From the NCBI RefSeq assembly GCF_015672735.1, contig NZ_JADABY010000065.1, positions 124,001-188,000 of the forward strand: a DNA stretch of 64,000 nt. Reading direction: 5' to 3'. This stretch comes from Citrobacter sp. Res13-Sevr-PEB04-36 (lineage in GTDB: Bacteria; Pseudomonadota; Gammaproteobacteria; Enterobacterales; Enterobacteriaceae). Below the pieces are notes generated by a model. That model saw only the letters and a list, made by a program, of their open reading frames with translations. It ran no database searches and was not told where the DNA came from. Shown in pieces: positions 32,794-42,317 of the stretch; position 1 is the stretch's first letter, and every line of letters starts with the position of its first letter. Made by a program: the position numbers and the translations under genes.

Positions 32794-33875
32794 TGCAGCC
32801 CTTTGGTGTACTTGACCGCTATATCGGTAAAACCATTTTCACCACCATCATGATGACGTTATTCATGCTGGTGTCGCTCTCTGGCATCATCAAGTTTGTT
32901 GATCAGCTGAAAAAGGCCGGGCAGGGGAACTACGATGCGATGGGGGCCGGGCTGTATACCCTGCTCAGCGCCCCGAAAGATATCCAAATCTTCTTCCCGA
33001 TGGCGGCGCTGCTCGGTGCGCTGTTGGGGCTGGGTATGCTGGCCCAGCGCAGTGAACTGGTGGTGATGCAGGCGTCCGGTTTTACCCGCATGCAGGTTGC
33101 GTTGTCGGTGATGAAAACCGCTATTCCGCTGGTGCTGCTGACGATGGCCATCGGTGAATGGGTTGCGCCGCAAGGTGAACAGATGGCGCGTAACTACCGT
33201 GCTCAGCAGATGTATGGTGGCTCGCTGTTGTCTACCCAGCAAGGTCTGTGGGCGAAAGACGGCGACAGCTTTGTCTACATCGAGCGGGTGAAGGGCGACG
33301 AAGAGTTAGGGGGCATCAGTATTTATACCTTTAACGACCAGCGTCGTTTGCAATCCGTGCGCTATGCGGCTTCCGCCAAATTTGATAAAGACAATAAGGT
33401 CTGGCGTCTGTCGCAGGTAGATGAGTCCAACCTGACCGATCCGAAGCAGGTCACCGGTTCGCAAACTGTGAGCGGCACCTGGAAGACCAACCTCACGCCA
33501 GACAAACTCGGCGTTGTGGCGCTGGATCCAGACGCGCTGTCGATCAGTGGCTTACATAACTACGTGAAGTACCTGAAGTCGAGCGGCCAGGACGCCGGAC
33601 GCTACCAGCTCAACATGTGGAGCAAAGTCTTCCAGCCGCTGTCCGTGGCGGTGATGATGCTGATGGCGCTGTCGTTCATCTTTGGCCCGCTGCGCAGCGT
33701 GCCGATGGGCGTGCGCGTGGTGACGGGGATTAGCTTCGGTTTCGTGTTCTACGTGCTGGACCAGATCTTTGGCCCGCTGACGCTGGTGTACGGTATTCCA
33801 CCGATTATCGGAGCGCTGCTGCCAAGTGCTAGCTTCTTCCTGATAAGCCTGTGGCTGATGCTGCGTAAGTCGTAA
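32793..33875 (+). CDS. lptG: LPS export permease LptG
   Basis: 360 residues; partner of LptF with the same arrangement of N- and C-terminal helix triplets around a periplasmic domain. MQPFGVLDRYIGKTI is the usual N-terminus. It is coupled to lptF through TAATG. Confidence 0.97.
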   Translation: MQPFGVLDRYIGKTIFTTIMMTLFMLVSLSGIIKFVDQLKKAGQGNYDAMGAGLYTLLSAPKDIQIFFPMAALLGALLGLGMLAQRSELVVMQASGFTRMQVALSVMKTAIPLVLLTMAIGEWVAPQGEQMARNYRAQQMYGGSLLSTQQGLWAKDGDSFVYIERVKGDEELGGISIYTFNDQRRLQSVRYAASAKFDKDNKVWRLSQVDESNLTDPKQVTGSQTVSGTWKTNLTPDKLGVVALDPDALSISGLHNYVKYLKSSGQDAGRYQLNMWSKVFQPLSVAVMMLMALSFIFGPLRSVPMGVRVVTGISFGFVFYVLDQIFGPLTLVYGIPPIIGALLPSASFFLISLWLMLRKS

Positions 33876-33885
33876 TCACAGTAAT

Positions 33886-33965
33886 CGTAGGCCTGATGGC
33901 GTTGTGCTTTTCAGGCCTACTCCGGACCCGTAGGCCGGATAAGGCGTTTACGCCGCCATCCGGCA
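33886..33965. repeat. REP/BIME between lptG and yjgR
   Basis: CGTAGGCCTGATGGCGTT...CAGGCCTAC and GTAGGCCGGATAAGGCG...CGCCATCCGGC lie between convergent genes. Confidence 0.8.
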
Positions 33966-33978
33966 ACGTAACACGGGG

Positions 33979-35481
33979 CTAGCGTTTTCTCCCGCCCATC
34001 AAACTCCCCAACATGCCGCGGATTATCTGATTGGTAACCTGCCTCGCTGCGCTTTTCGCCACGCTCTGCACCACGCCATCGCGCTTACCGCCGCGCGGTC
34101 CGGTGCTGCCAAACAAAATATCCTTCAACCCACCGAGAATACCGCCGTCCACATCAACCGCTTTACCGTTGGCGGGAGGCGTATTTTGCTGCTCGGTACT
34201 GGACTGCACGCCTTGCTGTAAGCGCTCATAGGCTGACTTGCGGTCGACCTCTTCTTCATATTTGCCGTACAGCGCAGAGTGGTTAATTAGCCCGTTGCGC
34301 TCATCGTCGGTTACCGGTCCCATGCGCGAGCACGGTGCAATTACCATCGCCCGCTCTACCACCGAGGGGCTGCCTTTGGCATCGAGGAACGAGATTAGCG
34401 CCTCGCCGGTTCCCAGTTCCTGAATGGCTTTTTCGGTATCAAATGCCGGATTGGCGCGCATGGTTTGTGCCGCGGTTTTCACCGCCTTCTGGTCTTTGGG
34501 CGTGAACGCGCGTAGGGCGTGCTGCACGCGGTTACCCAACTGCCCGAGCACGTTGTCCGGAATATCAGCGGGGTTTTGCGACACGAACCACACGCCGACG
34601 CCTTTCGAGCGGATAAGGCGGATCACCTGTTCGATTTTATCCAGCAATACCTGCGGGGCATCGTTGAACAACAGATGGGCTTCGTCGAAGAAGAACACCA
34701 GTTTCGGCTTCTCCAGATCGCCTGCTTCCGGCAACTGCTCGTACAACTCGGAGAGCATCCACAGCAGGCTGGCGGCATACAGTTTGGGCATCTGATAGAG
34801 CTTTTCGGCGCTAAGGATGTTGATTACCCCCTTGCCGCTGGCGTCGGTTCGCATCCAGTCTTTGATATCCAGCATCGGCTCGCCAAAGAAGTGTGCCGCA
34901 CCCTGTTGCTCCAGCGACAGCAGTCCGCGCTGAATCGCCCCGACCGAGGCGCTACTGATGTTGCCGTACTGATTCTGAAAGGATTTGGCGTTATCACCGA
35001 TGTACTGGGTAATGGCCCGCAGGTCTTTGAAATCGAGCAGCAATAGCCCCTGGTCATCGGCAATGCGGAAGATAATATCCAGCACGCCGGACTGCACCTC
35101 GTTCAGGTTCAGTAGACGGGCCAGCAGCAGCGGGCCGAGGTCCGACACCGTAGCGCGCACCGGGTGACCCTTCTCGCCGAAGATATCCCACACCGTGACC
35201 GGATTAGCATGTGGCTGCCAGTCGGTAATGCCGATGTTGCTCAGGCGGGTCAGCAGCTTTTCAGATGCCTGACCTGCCTGTGCCACGCCGGTTAAGTCAC
35301 CTTTGACATCGGCCATAAACACCGGCACGCCGATCTCCGACAGCGATTCGGCCAGCTTCTGCAAGGTGACGGTTTTACCGGTCCCGGTCGCGCCGGTAAT
35401 CAGCCCGTGGCGGTTGGCCATGCCGGGCAGTAAAAACAGTTCGGTGTCCGGCGTGCGGGCAATTAACAGGGGGGCGCTCAT
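33979..35481 (-). CDS. yjgR: HerA/DUF853-type ATPase YjgR
   Basis: 500 residues from [10 protein letters not shown] behind GGAGGAAA, matching E. coli YjgR. P-loop ATPase of the HerA/FtsK-like DUF853 group: Walker A is [10 protein letters not shown] (about residues 29-36) and Walker B VFFFDEAH. The C-terminal tail is Gly/Arg-rich. The function is unknown; the family is usually described as a putative helicase/translocase. Confidence 0.93.
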   Translation of the reverse strand: MSAPLLIARTPDTELFLLPGMANRHGLITGATGTGKTVTLQKLAESLSEIGVPVFMADVKGDLTGVAQAGQASEKLLTRLSNIGITDWQPHANPVTVWDIFGEKGHPVRATVSDLGPLLLARLLNLNEVQSGVLDIIFRIADDQGLLLLDFKDLRAITQYIGDNAKSFQNQYGNISSASVGAIQRGLLSLEQQGAAHFFGEPMLDIKDWMRTDASGKGVINILSAEKLYQMPKLYAASLLWMLSELYEQLPEAGDLEKPKLVFFFDEAHLLFNDAPQVLLDKIEQVIRLIRSKGVGVWFVSQNPADIPDNVLGQLGNRVQHALRAFTPKDQKAVKTAAQTMRANPAFDTEKAIQELGTGEALISFLDAKGSPSVVERAMVIAPCSRMGPVTDDERNGLINHSALYGKYEEEVDRKSAYERLQQGVQSSTEQQNTPPANGKAVDVDGGILGGLKDILFGSTGPRGGKRDGVVQSVAKSAARQVTNQIIRGMLGSLMGGRKR

Positions 35482-35560
35482 TGAGATTTCCTCCATTTAT
35501 CCTGCCTGGAGTATAGGCAATGTCGTTGAAAGAGAATATGCGCAGGGGAGAGAAAATGAC

Positions 35561-36559
35561 TTAAAGCGTATTGCCGTGATAAATCTGATATCCCAAATCC
35601 ACAGTGTTGTGGTTATGGTCGTTGTTCTTGATTTTGCTGAGCAACATCTGCGCCGCCATGCGACCAATGTCGAAACGCGGGGTGATTACGCTGGCGAGGC
35701 TTGGGATCATCTGCCTGCCCATTTCCAGCCCGTGGAATCCGGCAATCGAGATCTGCTCCGGCACCGCCAGATCGCGCTCGCGGCACAGTAGCAGCGCGCC
35801 CATCGCAATATCGTCGTTGGTACAGAACACGCCGTCTACATCCGGGTGCGCAGCCAGCGCGTCACGCATCATCTGGGTACCGAGATGGATGGAGGAGATG
35901 GCGCGCGGATTCACGCGCAGTGGTTCCAGACCCCGGCGGGTCATGGCATCGCAATAGCCGCGATAGCGCTGCTCGTCACGGACGTCGTCTTTCGAACCCA
36001 GATACAGGATTTTGTGGCGCGGGCGTTTATCCAGCATGGTGCTGACCATATCAAACGCCGCCTGGCGGTTATCGAATCCCACCTCCATGTCCAGGCGATC
36101 GCCCTGAATATCCATCAGCTCAACCACCGGAATAGTCGCTGAACGCAGAAACTTCACGGTACGTAAAGTGTGGTATTTCTCGGAAAGAATAATGCCGTCG
36201 ATGTTGTATGACAGCAGGTTGATAACCGACTCTTCCTCGGACTCCCGGTCATAGTTGTAGTTGGCGATCAGGGTCTGATAGTTATGGTCCGAGGTCACGG
36301 ATTCAATCCCGGCCAGAATGTCGGCAAACAGCTGGTTTTGAAACGAGGGGATCAGCACGCCGAGCGTATAACTTTGCGCGTTCAACAGCATTGCCGGCGC
36401 GCGATTAGGGATGTAGTTAATCTCCTCCATAATCTGCGCGATGCGTTCGCCGGTTTCCTTTGCGACCTTTTTCGGCGAGCGAATGTAGCGGCTCACCGTC
36501 ATTTTGGTCACGCCCGCCAGGGTGGCGATGTCTTGCAAAGAAATTCTGTGGTTCCTCAT
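35561..36559 (-). CDS. idnR: L-idonate regulatory protein
   Basis: LacI/GntR-type regulator of 332 residues with HTH at residues 5-30 (LQDIATLAGVTKMTVSRY). In E. coli it activates idnDOTR and idnK with 5-ketogluconate or L-idonate and can repress GntI genes. It is the last gene of the idnDOTR run, 51 bp after idnT. Confidence 0.97.
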   Translation of the reverse strand: MRNHRISLQDIATLAGVTKMTVSRYIRSPKKVAKETGERIAQIMEEINYIPNRAPAMLLNAQSYTLGVLIPSFQNQLFADILAGIESVTSDHNYQTLIANYNYDRESEEESVINLLSYNIDGIILSEKYHTLRTVKFLRSATIPVVELMDIQGDRLDMEVGFDNRQAAFDMVSTMLDKRPRHKILYLGSKDDVRDEQRYRGYCDAMTRRGLEPLRVNPRAISSIHLGTQMMRDALAAHPDVDGVFCTNDDIAMGALLLCRERDLAVPEQISIAGFHGLEMGRQMIPSLASVITPRFDIGRMAAQMLLSKIKNNDHNHNTVDLGYQIYHGNTL

Positions 36560-36610
36560 CTTCTCTCCTGAGCCGGGGAGCGCTGATGTTTGCTCCCCGG
36601 AAATGCCGAA

Positions 36611-37930
36611 CTAATGCAGAATGGCGTTAAGCGCCAGAACCCCGAGGAGACCCATAATGGAAATCAACGTTTCCATTACCGTCCAGGTGCGCAACGTTTC
36701 GCCGACGCTGAGATTAAAATAGCCTTTAAACAGCCAGAATCCTGGATCGTTAACGTGTGAAGCAATCACGCTGCCCGCACCGGTTGCCAGCACCATCAGC
36801 GCCGGATCGGCATGGGTGACGTTAATGATCGGCAGCACCACGCCCGCGGTAGTAATCGCCGCCACGGTGGCTGAACCGAGCGCGATGCGCAGCAACGCCG
36901 CGACCGTCCAGCACATCAGCAGTGGAGAAAGCGACGTGCCGGTCATCAGGTGCGAGATATATTGCCCCACGCCGCTGTCGACCAACACCTGCTTAAACGC
37001 ACCGCCCCCGGCGATGATAAACACAATCATGGCGATGGCACCGATAGAGTCGCCAATGATATCCATAATTTGCTCAATCGTACGTCCGTTACGACGGCCA
37101 AGGGTGAAAATGGCGAGCACGATGGCGATAAACAACGCGACTGCAGGGTTACCGATAAACTCAAAGAACACCCGCACGCTGTTGGTTTTTGGCAGCGTAA
37201 TTTCGCACACTGCCGCTACCGCCATCAGTATTACCGGGATAACCGCCGCAAAGATACTGTTCCAGAACGATGGCATCTCTTCTTCGGTGAATAAATGGGG
37301 GTTAAATAAGCCTTCCGGCGGCGCTTTCTCAAAGCGGGTTAGCAACTTGGAAAACAGCGGCCCGGCAACAATCACCGTCGGGATAGTAATGATAAAGCCG
37401 TACAGCAGCGTGGTGCCAAGGTTAGCCTCGAAGATCGTGGCAATCGCCGTTGGTCCCGGATGAGGCGGCAGAAAACAGTGGGTTACGGACAGCGCCGCCA
37501 CCATCGGCACGCCGACGTACAGCAGCGGCAGGCCAGACGAGGCGACCACCGTAAACACCAGCGGTAGCAGCAGAACAAAACCGACTTCGAAAAACATCGC
37601 CAGACCAACCACCAGACCAGTGATCACCAGTGCCCACTGCACGCGTTTCTTACCAAACGTGCCAATCAACGTGGTAGCGATACGCTGAGCCGCGCCGGTA
37701 TCGGAAATTAACTTCCCGAGCATGGCGCCGAACCCGAGGATCATCGCCAGCCCGCCAAGCGTACCGCCGATCCCATTTTGTATAGAGTGCAAAACGGCCT
37801 GGGCATCCATCCCTTCGGCAAAACCGACGACCGCCGCTACCAGGACCAGAGCAATAAAGCCGTTAACTTTAAAGCCAATCATCAGGACCAGGAGCAGCGC
37901 GACGCCTGCCGCAATTATAATTAATGGCAT
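36611..37930 (-). CDS. idnT: L-idonate/5-ketogluconate/gluconate transporter
   Basis: Gnt-family H+ symporter of 439 residues from MPLIIIAAGV, with about 12 hydrophobic segments. Conserved stretches include FVLLLPLVFTV and HPGPTAIA. It imports L-idonate, gluconate or 5-ketogluconate for IdnDO and IdnK. Confidence 0.96.
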   Translation of the reverse strand: MPLIIIAAGVALLLVLMIGFKVNGFIALVLVAAVVGFAEGMDAQAVLHSIQNGIGGTLGGLAMILGFGAMLGKLISDTGAAQRIATTLIGTFGKKRVQWALVITGLVVGLAMFFEVGFVLLLPLVFTVVASSGLPLLYVGVPMVAALSVTHCFLPPHPGPTAIATIFEANLGTTLLYGFIITIPTVIVAGPLFSKLLTRFEKAPPEGLFNPHLFTEEEMPSFWNSIFAAVIPVILMAVAAVCEITLPKTNSVRVFFEFIGNPAVALFIAIVLAIFTLGRRNGRTIEQIMDIIGDSIGAIAMIVFIIAGGGAFKQVLVDSGVGQYISHLMTGTSLSPLLMCWTVAALLRIALGSATVAAITTAGVVLPIINVTHADPALMVLATGAGSVIASHVNDPGFWLFKGYFNLSVGETLRTWTVMETLISIMGLLGVLALNAILH

Positions 37931-37945
37931 AATCTTTTCTCTTAT

Positions 37946-38004
37946 ATCCCCGTCATACTTCAAGTTGCAGGTGTGTTGGCTGCAACTCGAATTATGACGG
38001 GGGA
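37946..38004. repeat. Short (internally deleted) ERIC element
   Basis: CCCCGTCATACTTCAAGTTG at the left pairs with CAACTCGAATTATGACGGGG at the right. These are the two ends of an ERIC element, with most of the middle gone after GTGTTGGCTGC. It lies in the idnO-idnT gap and forms a strong hairpin within the operon transcript. Confidence 0.7.
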
Positions 38005-38052
38005 GCCAAAAATGCAGCGCCTGGGCGCTGCGTGATATTGCGTTGTGTTGTA

Positions 38053-38817
38053 TCAGACGGCGACCAGCATGCCGCCATCGACAAACAACAGGTGCCCGTT
38101 AACAAAATCAGAAGCTTTGGACGAAAGGAAAACCGCCGCGCCGATCAGCTCCTGCGGATCGCCCCAGCGCGCGGCTGGCGTACGTTTGCACAGCCAGGCG
38201 GTGAAGGCTTCGTCTTCGACCAGCGCTTTGGTCATCTCGGTTTTGAAGTAGCCCGGCGCGATGCCGTTCACCTGGATATTGTGGCGCGCCAGCTCAACGC
38301 ACATCCCACGGGTGAGCATTTTTACCGCGCCTTTGGAGGCGGCGTACGGCGTGATGGTGTCGCGGCCCAGTTCGCTCTGCATGGAGCAGATGTTGATGAC
38401 CTTCCCGGCCTGACGTTCCACCATGCGACGCGTTACCGCCTGCGAGACCAGGAATACCGCCGTCTGGTTAACGGCAATCACATCGTTCCAGTCCTGTTCC
38501 GGGAACTCGGTAAATGGATGGCGGCGCTGAATACCGGCGTTATTCACCAGCACATCAATCGGGCCAATATCTTTTTCGATATGGTCAATGGCGGCGTCGA
38601 TATCCTGTTTATGCGTAACATTGAAAGGCGCGGCAACGGCGCGGATCCCTTCCTGCTGCAGTTTGGCGACGGCGGCTTCAGCACGCTCTGGCGTAATATC
38701 ATTGACGATGATCTGTGCGCCATATTTGCCCAGCCCGGTTGCCAGTAAATAACCAATACCCTGTGCCGAACCGGTGATCAGAATGTTTTTGCCGTCCAGT
38801 GAAAAAAGATCGTTCAT
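38053..38817 (-). CDS. idnO: 5-keto-D-gluconate 5-reductase
   Basis: Short-chain dehydrogenase of 254 residues that reduces 5-ketogluconate to gluconate. The cofactor motif is TGSAQGIG near residues 14-21, and the catalytic Ser and YxxxK are in YAASKGAVK. The ATG at 38817 gives the E. coli length; an ATG at 38820 is equally possible. Confidence 0.96.
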   Translation of the reverse strand: MNDLFSLDGKNILITGSAQGIGYLLATGLGKYGAQIIVNDITPERAEAAVAKLQQEGIRAVAAPFNVTHKQDIDAAIDHIEKDIGPIDVLVNNAGIQRRHPFTEFPEQDWNDVIAVNQTAVFLVSQAVTRRMVERQAGKVINICSMQSELGRDTITPYAASKGAVKMLTRGMCVELARHNIQVNGIAPGYFKTEMTKALVEDEAFTAWLCKRTPAARWGDPQELIGAAVFLSSKASDFVNGHLLFVDGGMLVAV

Positions 38818-38828
38818 CATGCTATTCC

Positions 38829-39872
38829 TTATTTTTTGTCTTCAAAAACGAGCTGGACTTTCGCCGCCTGGGTTTTATCCCCGGCGAAGATCAGCGCCTG
38901 TTCAAGGTCGGTAAACGGATATTCGGCGCTAAGTAACGGCAGTGGATCGATGACGTTATTTGCCAGCCACGAGACCGCGGTATTGAATTCGGTGGTAAAG
39001 CGGAACGAGCCTTTGAGTGCGATCTCTTTGCCGATCAGCATCATCATCGGGAACTCTGGTACCGCGCCGCCCATGCCGACCTGCACCATCACGCCTTTCG
39101 CGCGGGTGACTTCCAGACAGGTGGTGATTGAGGATGGATGGCCGGAGACTTCGAAGCTGACGTCGAAGTAGCCTTTCTCTTTTTTCCATGCGTCGAGCGA
39201 GTCCTGCTGCGGGTTAATCAGCGTGTCTGCGCCCATCAGTTGCGCCAGCGACAGCGAGCGCGGGCTGATATCAGCACAGACAATCTCTGCTGCGCCGAGC
39301 GTTTTCACTGCGCTGACGATCAGGCAGCCAATTGGCCCAACGCCGGAGATAAATACGCGCTTGCCCTGCAGGTCGCCCGCTTCATGCGCGGCGTGGATCG
39401 CTACCGCCAGCGGTTCGGCAAAGGCCATGACTTTTTCATCGGCCTCTTGCGGGTAAGGGATGCACTGCGCGGTATCGACGGTTTTAAACCGGGTAAAGCC
39501 GCCGTCAACATGGGGAAAATACATGGCGCTGCCAAAAAATCGCATTTCCGTGCACTGATTTTCTTCATGCTGCAGACAGTATTTGCAGTGGCCGCAGGGC
39601 TTCGACGGGTTAATCGCCACCGACTGACCTTCATGTAATTCAGATGAATCACTCTGGACCACTTTACCAATAACTTCATGGCCTAAAATCATCGGCGCTT
39701 TAACGGTAAAATTACCGACTTTGCCTTCCTGATAATAATGTAAATCGGAACCACAAATTCCCCCTCGGGTAATTTGCACCAGTGTTCCTTTATTATTCCA
39801 TTCAATATTTTGGTCGGTTATGGCAACAGTTTTCTTACCCGCAACAACGCAGGATTGGGTTTTGACTTGCAT
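38829..39872 (-). CDS. idnD: L-idonate 5-dehydrogenase
   Basis: Zinc-dependent medium-chain dehydrogenase of 347 residues that oxidises L-idonate to 5-ketogluconate. GGICGSDLHYY holds the catalytic-zinc cysteine, GHEVIGKV its histidine, and the CGHCKYC...C cluster the structural zinc. GVGPIG is the NAD-binding turn. First gene of idnDOTR, 11 bp before idnO. Confidence 0.96.
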   Translation of the reverse strand: MQVKTQSCVVAGKKTVAITDQNIEWNNKGTLVQITRGGICGSDLHYYQEGKVGNFTVKAPMILGHEVIGKVVQSDSSELHEGQSVAINPSKPCGHCKYCLQHEENQCTEMRFFGSAMYFPHVDGGFTRFKTVDTAQCIPYPQEADEKVMAFAEPLAVAIHAAHEAGDLQGKRVFISGVGPIGCLIVSAVKTLGAAEIVCADISPRSLSLAQLMGADTLINPQQDSLDAWKKEKGYFDVSFEVSGHPSSITTCLEVTRAKGVMVQVGMGGAVPEFPMMMLIGKEIALKGSFRFTTEFNTAVSWLANNVIDPLPLLSAEYPFTDLEQALIFAGDKTQAAKVQLVFEDKK

Positions 39873-39934
39873 AAATGCCTCACTGGTCAGGTAGTAACCT
39901 CGGCAGCATTTAAACGGTTTTGATTGTTATTATT

Positions 39935-39950
39935 TGTGACATAGATCACG
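39935..39950. promoter_or_regulatory. CRP site in the idnD/idnK control region
   Basis: TGTGA-CATAGA-TCACG matches the CRP consensus at nine of ten core positions and lies between the divergent idnD and idnK genes, consistent with known catabolite control of the idn genes. Confidence 0.75.
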
Positions 39951-39971
39951 CTGGAAAATTGTTACACTACA

Positions 39972-39987
39972 ACGTTACGCATAACGT
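39972..39987. promoter_or_regulatory. IdnR/GntR operator between idnD and idnK
   Basis: ACGTTA-CGCA-TAACGT is a perfect palindrome of the IdnR/GntR operator type, 22 bp from the CRP site. It could serve both divergent promoters. Confidence 0.75.
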
Positions 39988-40089
39988 GATGCGCCTTGTA
40001 AATCTGCTCAGTGGTACTGAAAAAGCGTGAATTCCCTCATCAGCCAGGCGTAATATCACGCCATGGAATATGAATCTGGAGTTTATAAG

Positions 40090-40611
40090 ATGGCCGGGGA
40101 AAGTTATATTTTGATGGGTGTTTCTGGTAGCGGTAAATCACTCATTGGCAGCAAAGTTGCCGCCGTATTATCCGCTAAATTCATAGATGGTGACGATCTC
40201 CATCCCGCCAAAAATATTGATAAAATGTCTGAAGGCATTCCATTAACTGATGAAGACCGGCTACCGTGGTTAGAACGATTAAATGACGCGTCATACAGTC
40301 TGTATAAAAAGAATGAGACCGGATTTATTGTCTGCTCGTCATTAAAAAAACAGTATCGCGATATATTGCGCCAGGGCAGCCCGAATGTGCATTTTCTGTG
40401 GCTGGACGGTGATTACGACACCATTCTGGCGCGCATGCAGCGCCGGGCAGGGCATTTTATGCCGGTGGGCTTGTTGAAAAGTCAGTTCGACGCGCTGGAG
40501 TGCCCGCAGGAAGATGAACGCGATATTGCCCGTATCGACGTGAACCACGACATCGAGCATGTGACAGAACAGTGCCGCCAGGCGGTGCTCGCGTTTCGTC
40601 ACGGGCAATAA
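40090..40611 (+). CDS. idnK: Gluconate kinase, thermosensitive
   Basis: 173 residues from MAGESYILMGVSGSGKS; the Walker A loop GVSGSGKS is at residues 9-16. It phosphorylates gluconate to 6-phosphogluconate, completing the idonate route. It is slightly shorter than the E. coli K-12 protein (187), the difference lying at the C-terminus. Divergent from idnDOTR with shared control sites. Confidence 0.95.
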   Translation: MAGESYILMGVSGSGKSLIGSKVAAVLSAKFIDGDDLHPAKNIDKMSEGIPLTDEDRLPWLERLNDASYSLYKKNETGFIVCSSLKKQYRDILRQGSPNVHFLWLDGDYDTILARMQRRAGHFMPVGLLKSQFDALECPQEDERDIARIDVNHDIEHVTEQCRQAVLAFRHGQ

Positions 40612-40641
40612 GCTCAGCCCCTTGCGGGACTGAGCCCGGCA

Positions 40642-41661
40642 TCAGAAATCGGCTTTCAGCACCACTCTATAACGGGCTTTGCCGTCACGCACGTGTTGGA
40701 TCGCTTCGTTAATTTTCGACATCGGATACTGCTCGGTGATTGGTGAGACCTTGCTGCGCCCGGCAAACTTCATCAGCTTACGCAGTTCGAACGGCGTGCC
40801 GGTTGCCGAACCGGAGACGCTGCGATCGCCGGCAATTAATGTAAATGCCGGCACCGGCAGTGGCTTCAGTACCGCGCCGACGGTATGGAAGTTGCCGCCG
40901 TAGGCCAGCGCTTGAAAATAGGGCTGCCAATCGAGATCGACGTTAACCGTATTAATGATGAGATCGAACTGGCCCGCCAGCGCTTTCAGCGCATCCGGAT
41001 CGCGGCTGTTAACCACTTTATCGGCCCCCATCGCCAGCACTTCCTGTTCTTTCGCTGGGTTGGAGCTGAACGCGGTGACTTCGCACCCCATCGCGTGCAA
41101 CAGCTTAATGGCGATATGCCCCAGACCGCCGATACCAATCACCCCGACGCGGCTGGTGGCGGTGATGTGGTGCATCAGCAGCGGTTTGAACACCGTGATG
41201 CCGCCGCACAGTAGCGGACCCGCAGCCGCATGATCGATGCTCTCCGGCAGTGGGATCACCCACTGCCAGTCTGCACGTAGCTTCTCGGCAAAACCGCCGC
41301 GATTGAGAATCGTGGGAACGGAGCCTTCCAGACAGTTAATCTGATTACCGCTGATACAGGCATCGCAGTGCCCGCAGCTGCGCGCCGTCCAGCCGATGCC
41401 GACGCGCTGGCCGACCTTCAGGCCTTTATCCTGCGCCGCACTGCCGAGCGCCGCCACGCGGCCAATTACCTCATGTCCGGCAACCAGTGGATACTGAGAG
41501 AACCCCCATTCGTTGTCGATCATCGACAAATCGGAATGGCAGATACCACAGTATTCGACCTGCACCTCGACATCTTCCGGCTTTAGCTCGCCCGCATCAT
41601 ATTCATAGAGTTCGAGTTCGCTGCCCGCCTCTTTTGCGGCGTAGCTTTTTATCATCGACAT
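40642..41661 (-). CDS. ahr: NADPH-dependent aldehyde reductase Ahr
   Basis: Zinc alcohol-dehydrogenase-family enzyme of 339 residues (E. coli YjgB) that reduces a range of aldehydes. The start at 41661 ([10 protein letters not shown]) follows [17 protein letters not shown] carries the catalytic Cys, GHEVIG the His, [16 protein letters not shown] the structural zinc cysteines and GIGGLGH the cofactor loop. Confidence 0.95.
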   Translation of the reverse strand: MSMIKSYAAKEAGSELELYEYDAGELKPEDVEVQVEYCGICHSDLSMIDNEWGFSQYPLVAGHEVIGRVAALGSAAQDKGLKVGQRVGIGWTARSCGHCDACISGNQINCLEGSVPTILNRGGFAEKLRADWQWVIPLPESIDHAAAGPLLCGGITVFKPLLMHHITATSRVGVIGIGGLGHIAIKLLHAMGCEVTAFSSNPAKEQEVLAMGADKVVNSRDPDALKALAGQFDLIINTVNVDLDWQPYFQALAYGGNFHTVGAVLKPLPVPAFTLIAGDRSVSGSATGTPFELRKLMKFAGRSKVSPITEQYPMSKINEAIQHVRDGKARYRVVLKADF

Positions 41662-41735
41662 CGTGTTTCCCTCAGTGTGGTGTTGAACAGGAAGTGTAGA
41701 GCATGGGGAAATAGGGTGCTTCGCAGAAGGGGGGA

Positions 41736-42317
41736 TTAGGGCCTTTTCTGCAGCAATGCGTTGAGCCACATTTCGTCGCGGTCAGGACGCTTATCGAGCG
41801 TCGTCCAACTGCTGATTAGCGTGATATCGCTCAGCGGTGCGATCAGCTTTTCCAGTCCCTGCTCGGTGAGATCGGTAAAGTGACGGCCGTCTTTCACTCT
41901 TTCTGTTTCGCCGTATTTGAACGAGACATACCATATTCCCCCGGTTTTAAGCGCGTGGGCGAGTTTGCTCATTACACCGGGTAACGCTTCGGCGCTCACA
42001 TGCAGCAACGATGCACAGCACCAGATACCATCATAGCGTTCGGTGTCGGTGATATCGTTAAATGTCATCTGTTTGACGCACAGTCCGGTATGCTGGCTGG
42101 CAAGGTTAACCATTTCTGCAGAGGCATCGAATGCTTCGACTTGATAACCTTTTTCCAGGAAGGCTTTACTGTCGCGGCCGGAGCCGCAGCCTGCATCCAG
42201 AATACGTCCGCTCTGCGGGAGGTGTCGCAGGAAGGGGAGATAAAGCGATTCCATATCGACATTAACCGTAGAGCTAAAAAAATCCTGCGCGTGGCGCTGG
42301 TAATATTCGAGAGTCAT
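41736..42317 (-). CDS. Class I SAM-dependent methyltransferase
   Basis: 193 residues. The SAM-binding motif I is [12 protein letters not shown] at residues 39-50, followed by VEAFDAS (acidic end of strand 2) and [13 protein letters not shown] (strand 4). There is no DNA-methylase NPPY/DPPY motif, so small-molecule or protein methylation is as likely as DNA. Its ATG overlaps the upstream HNH gene stop (TGATG), so the two are translationally coupled. No equivalent sits here in E. coli K-12. The role is unknown; the pairing with a nuclease suggests, but does not show, a defence or modification function. Confidence 0.75.
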   Translation of the reverse strand: MTLEYYQRHAQDFFSSTVNVDMESLYLPFLRHLPQSGRILDAGCGSGRDSKAFLEKGYQVEAFDASAEMVNLASQHTGLCVKQMTFNDITDTERYDGIWCCASLLHVSAEALPGVMSKLAHALKTGGIWYVSFKYGETERVKDGRHFTDLTEQGLEKLIAPLSDITLISSWTTLDKRPDRDEMWLNALLQKRP

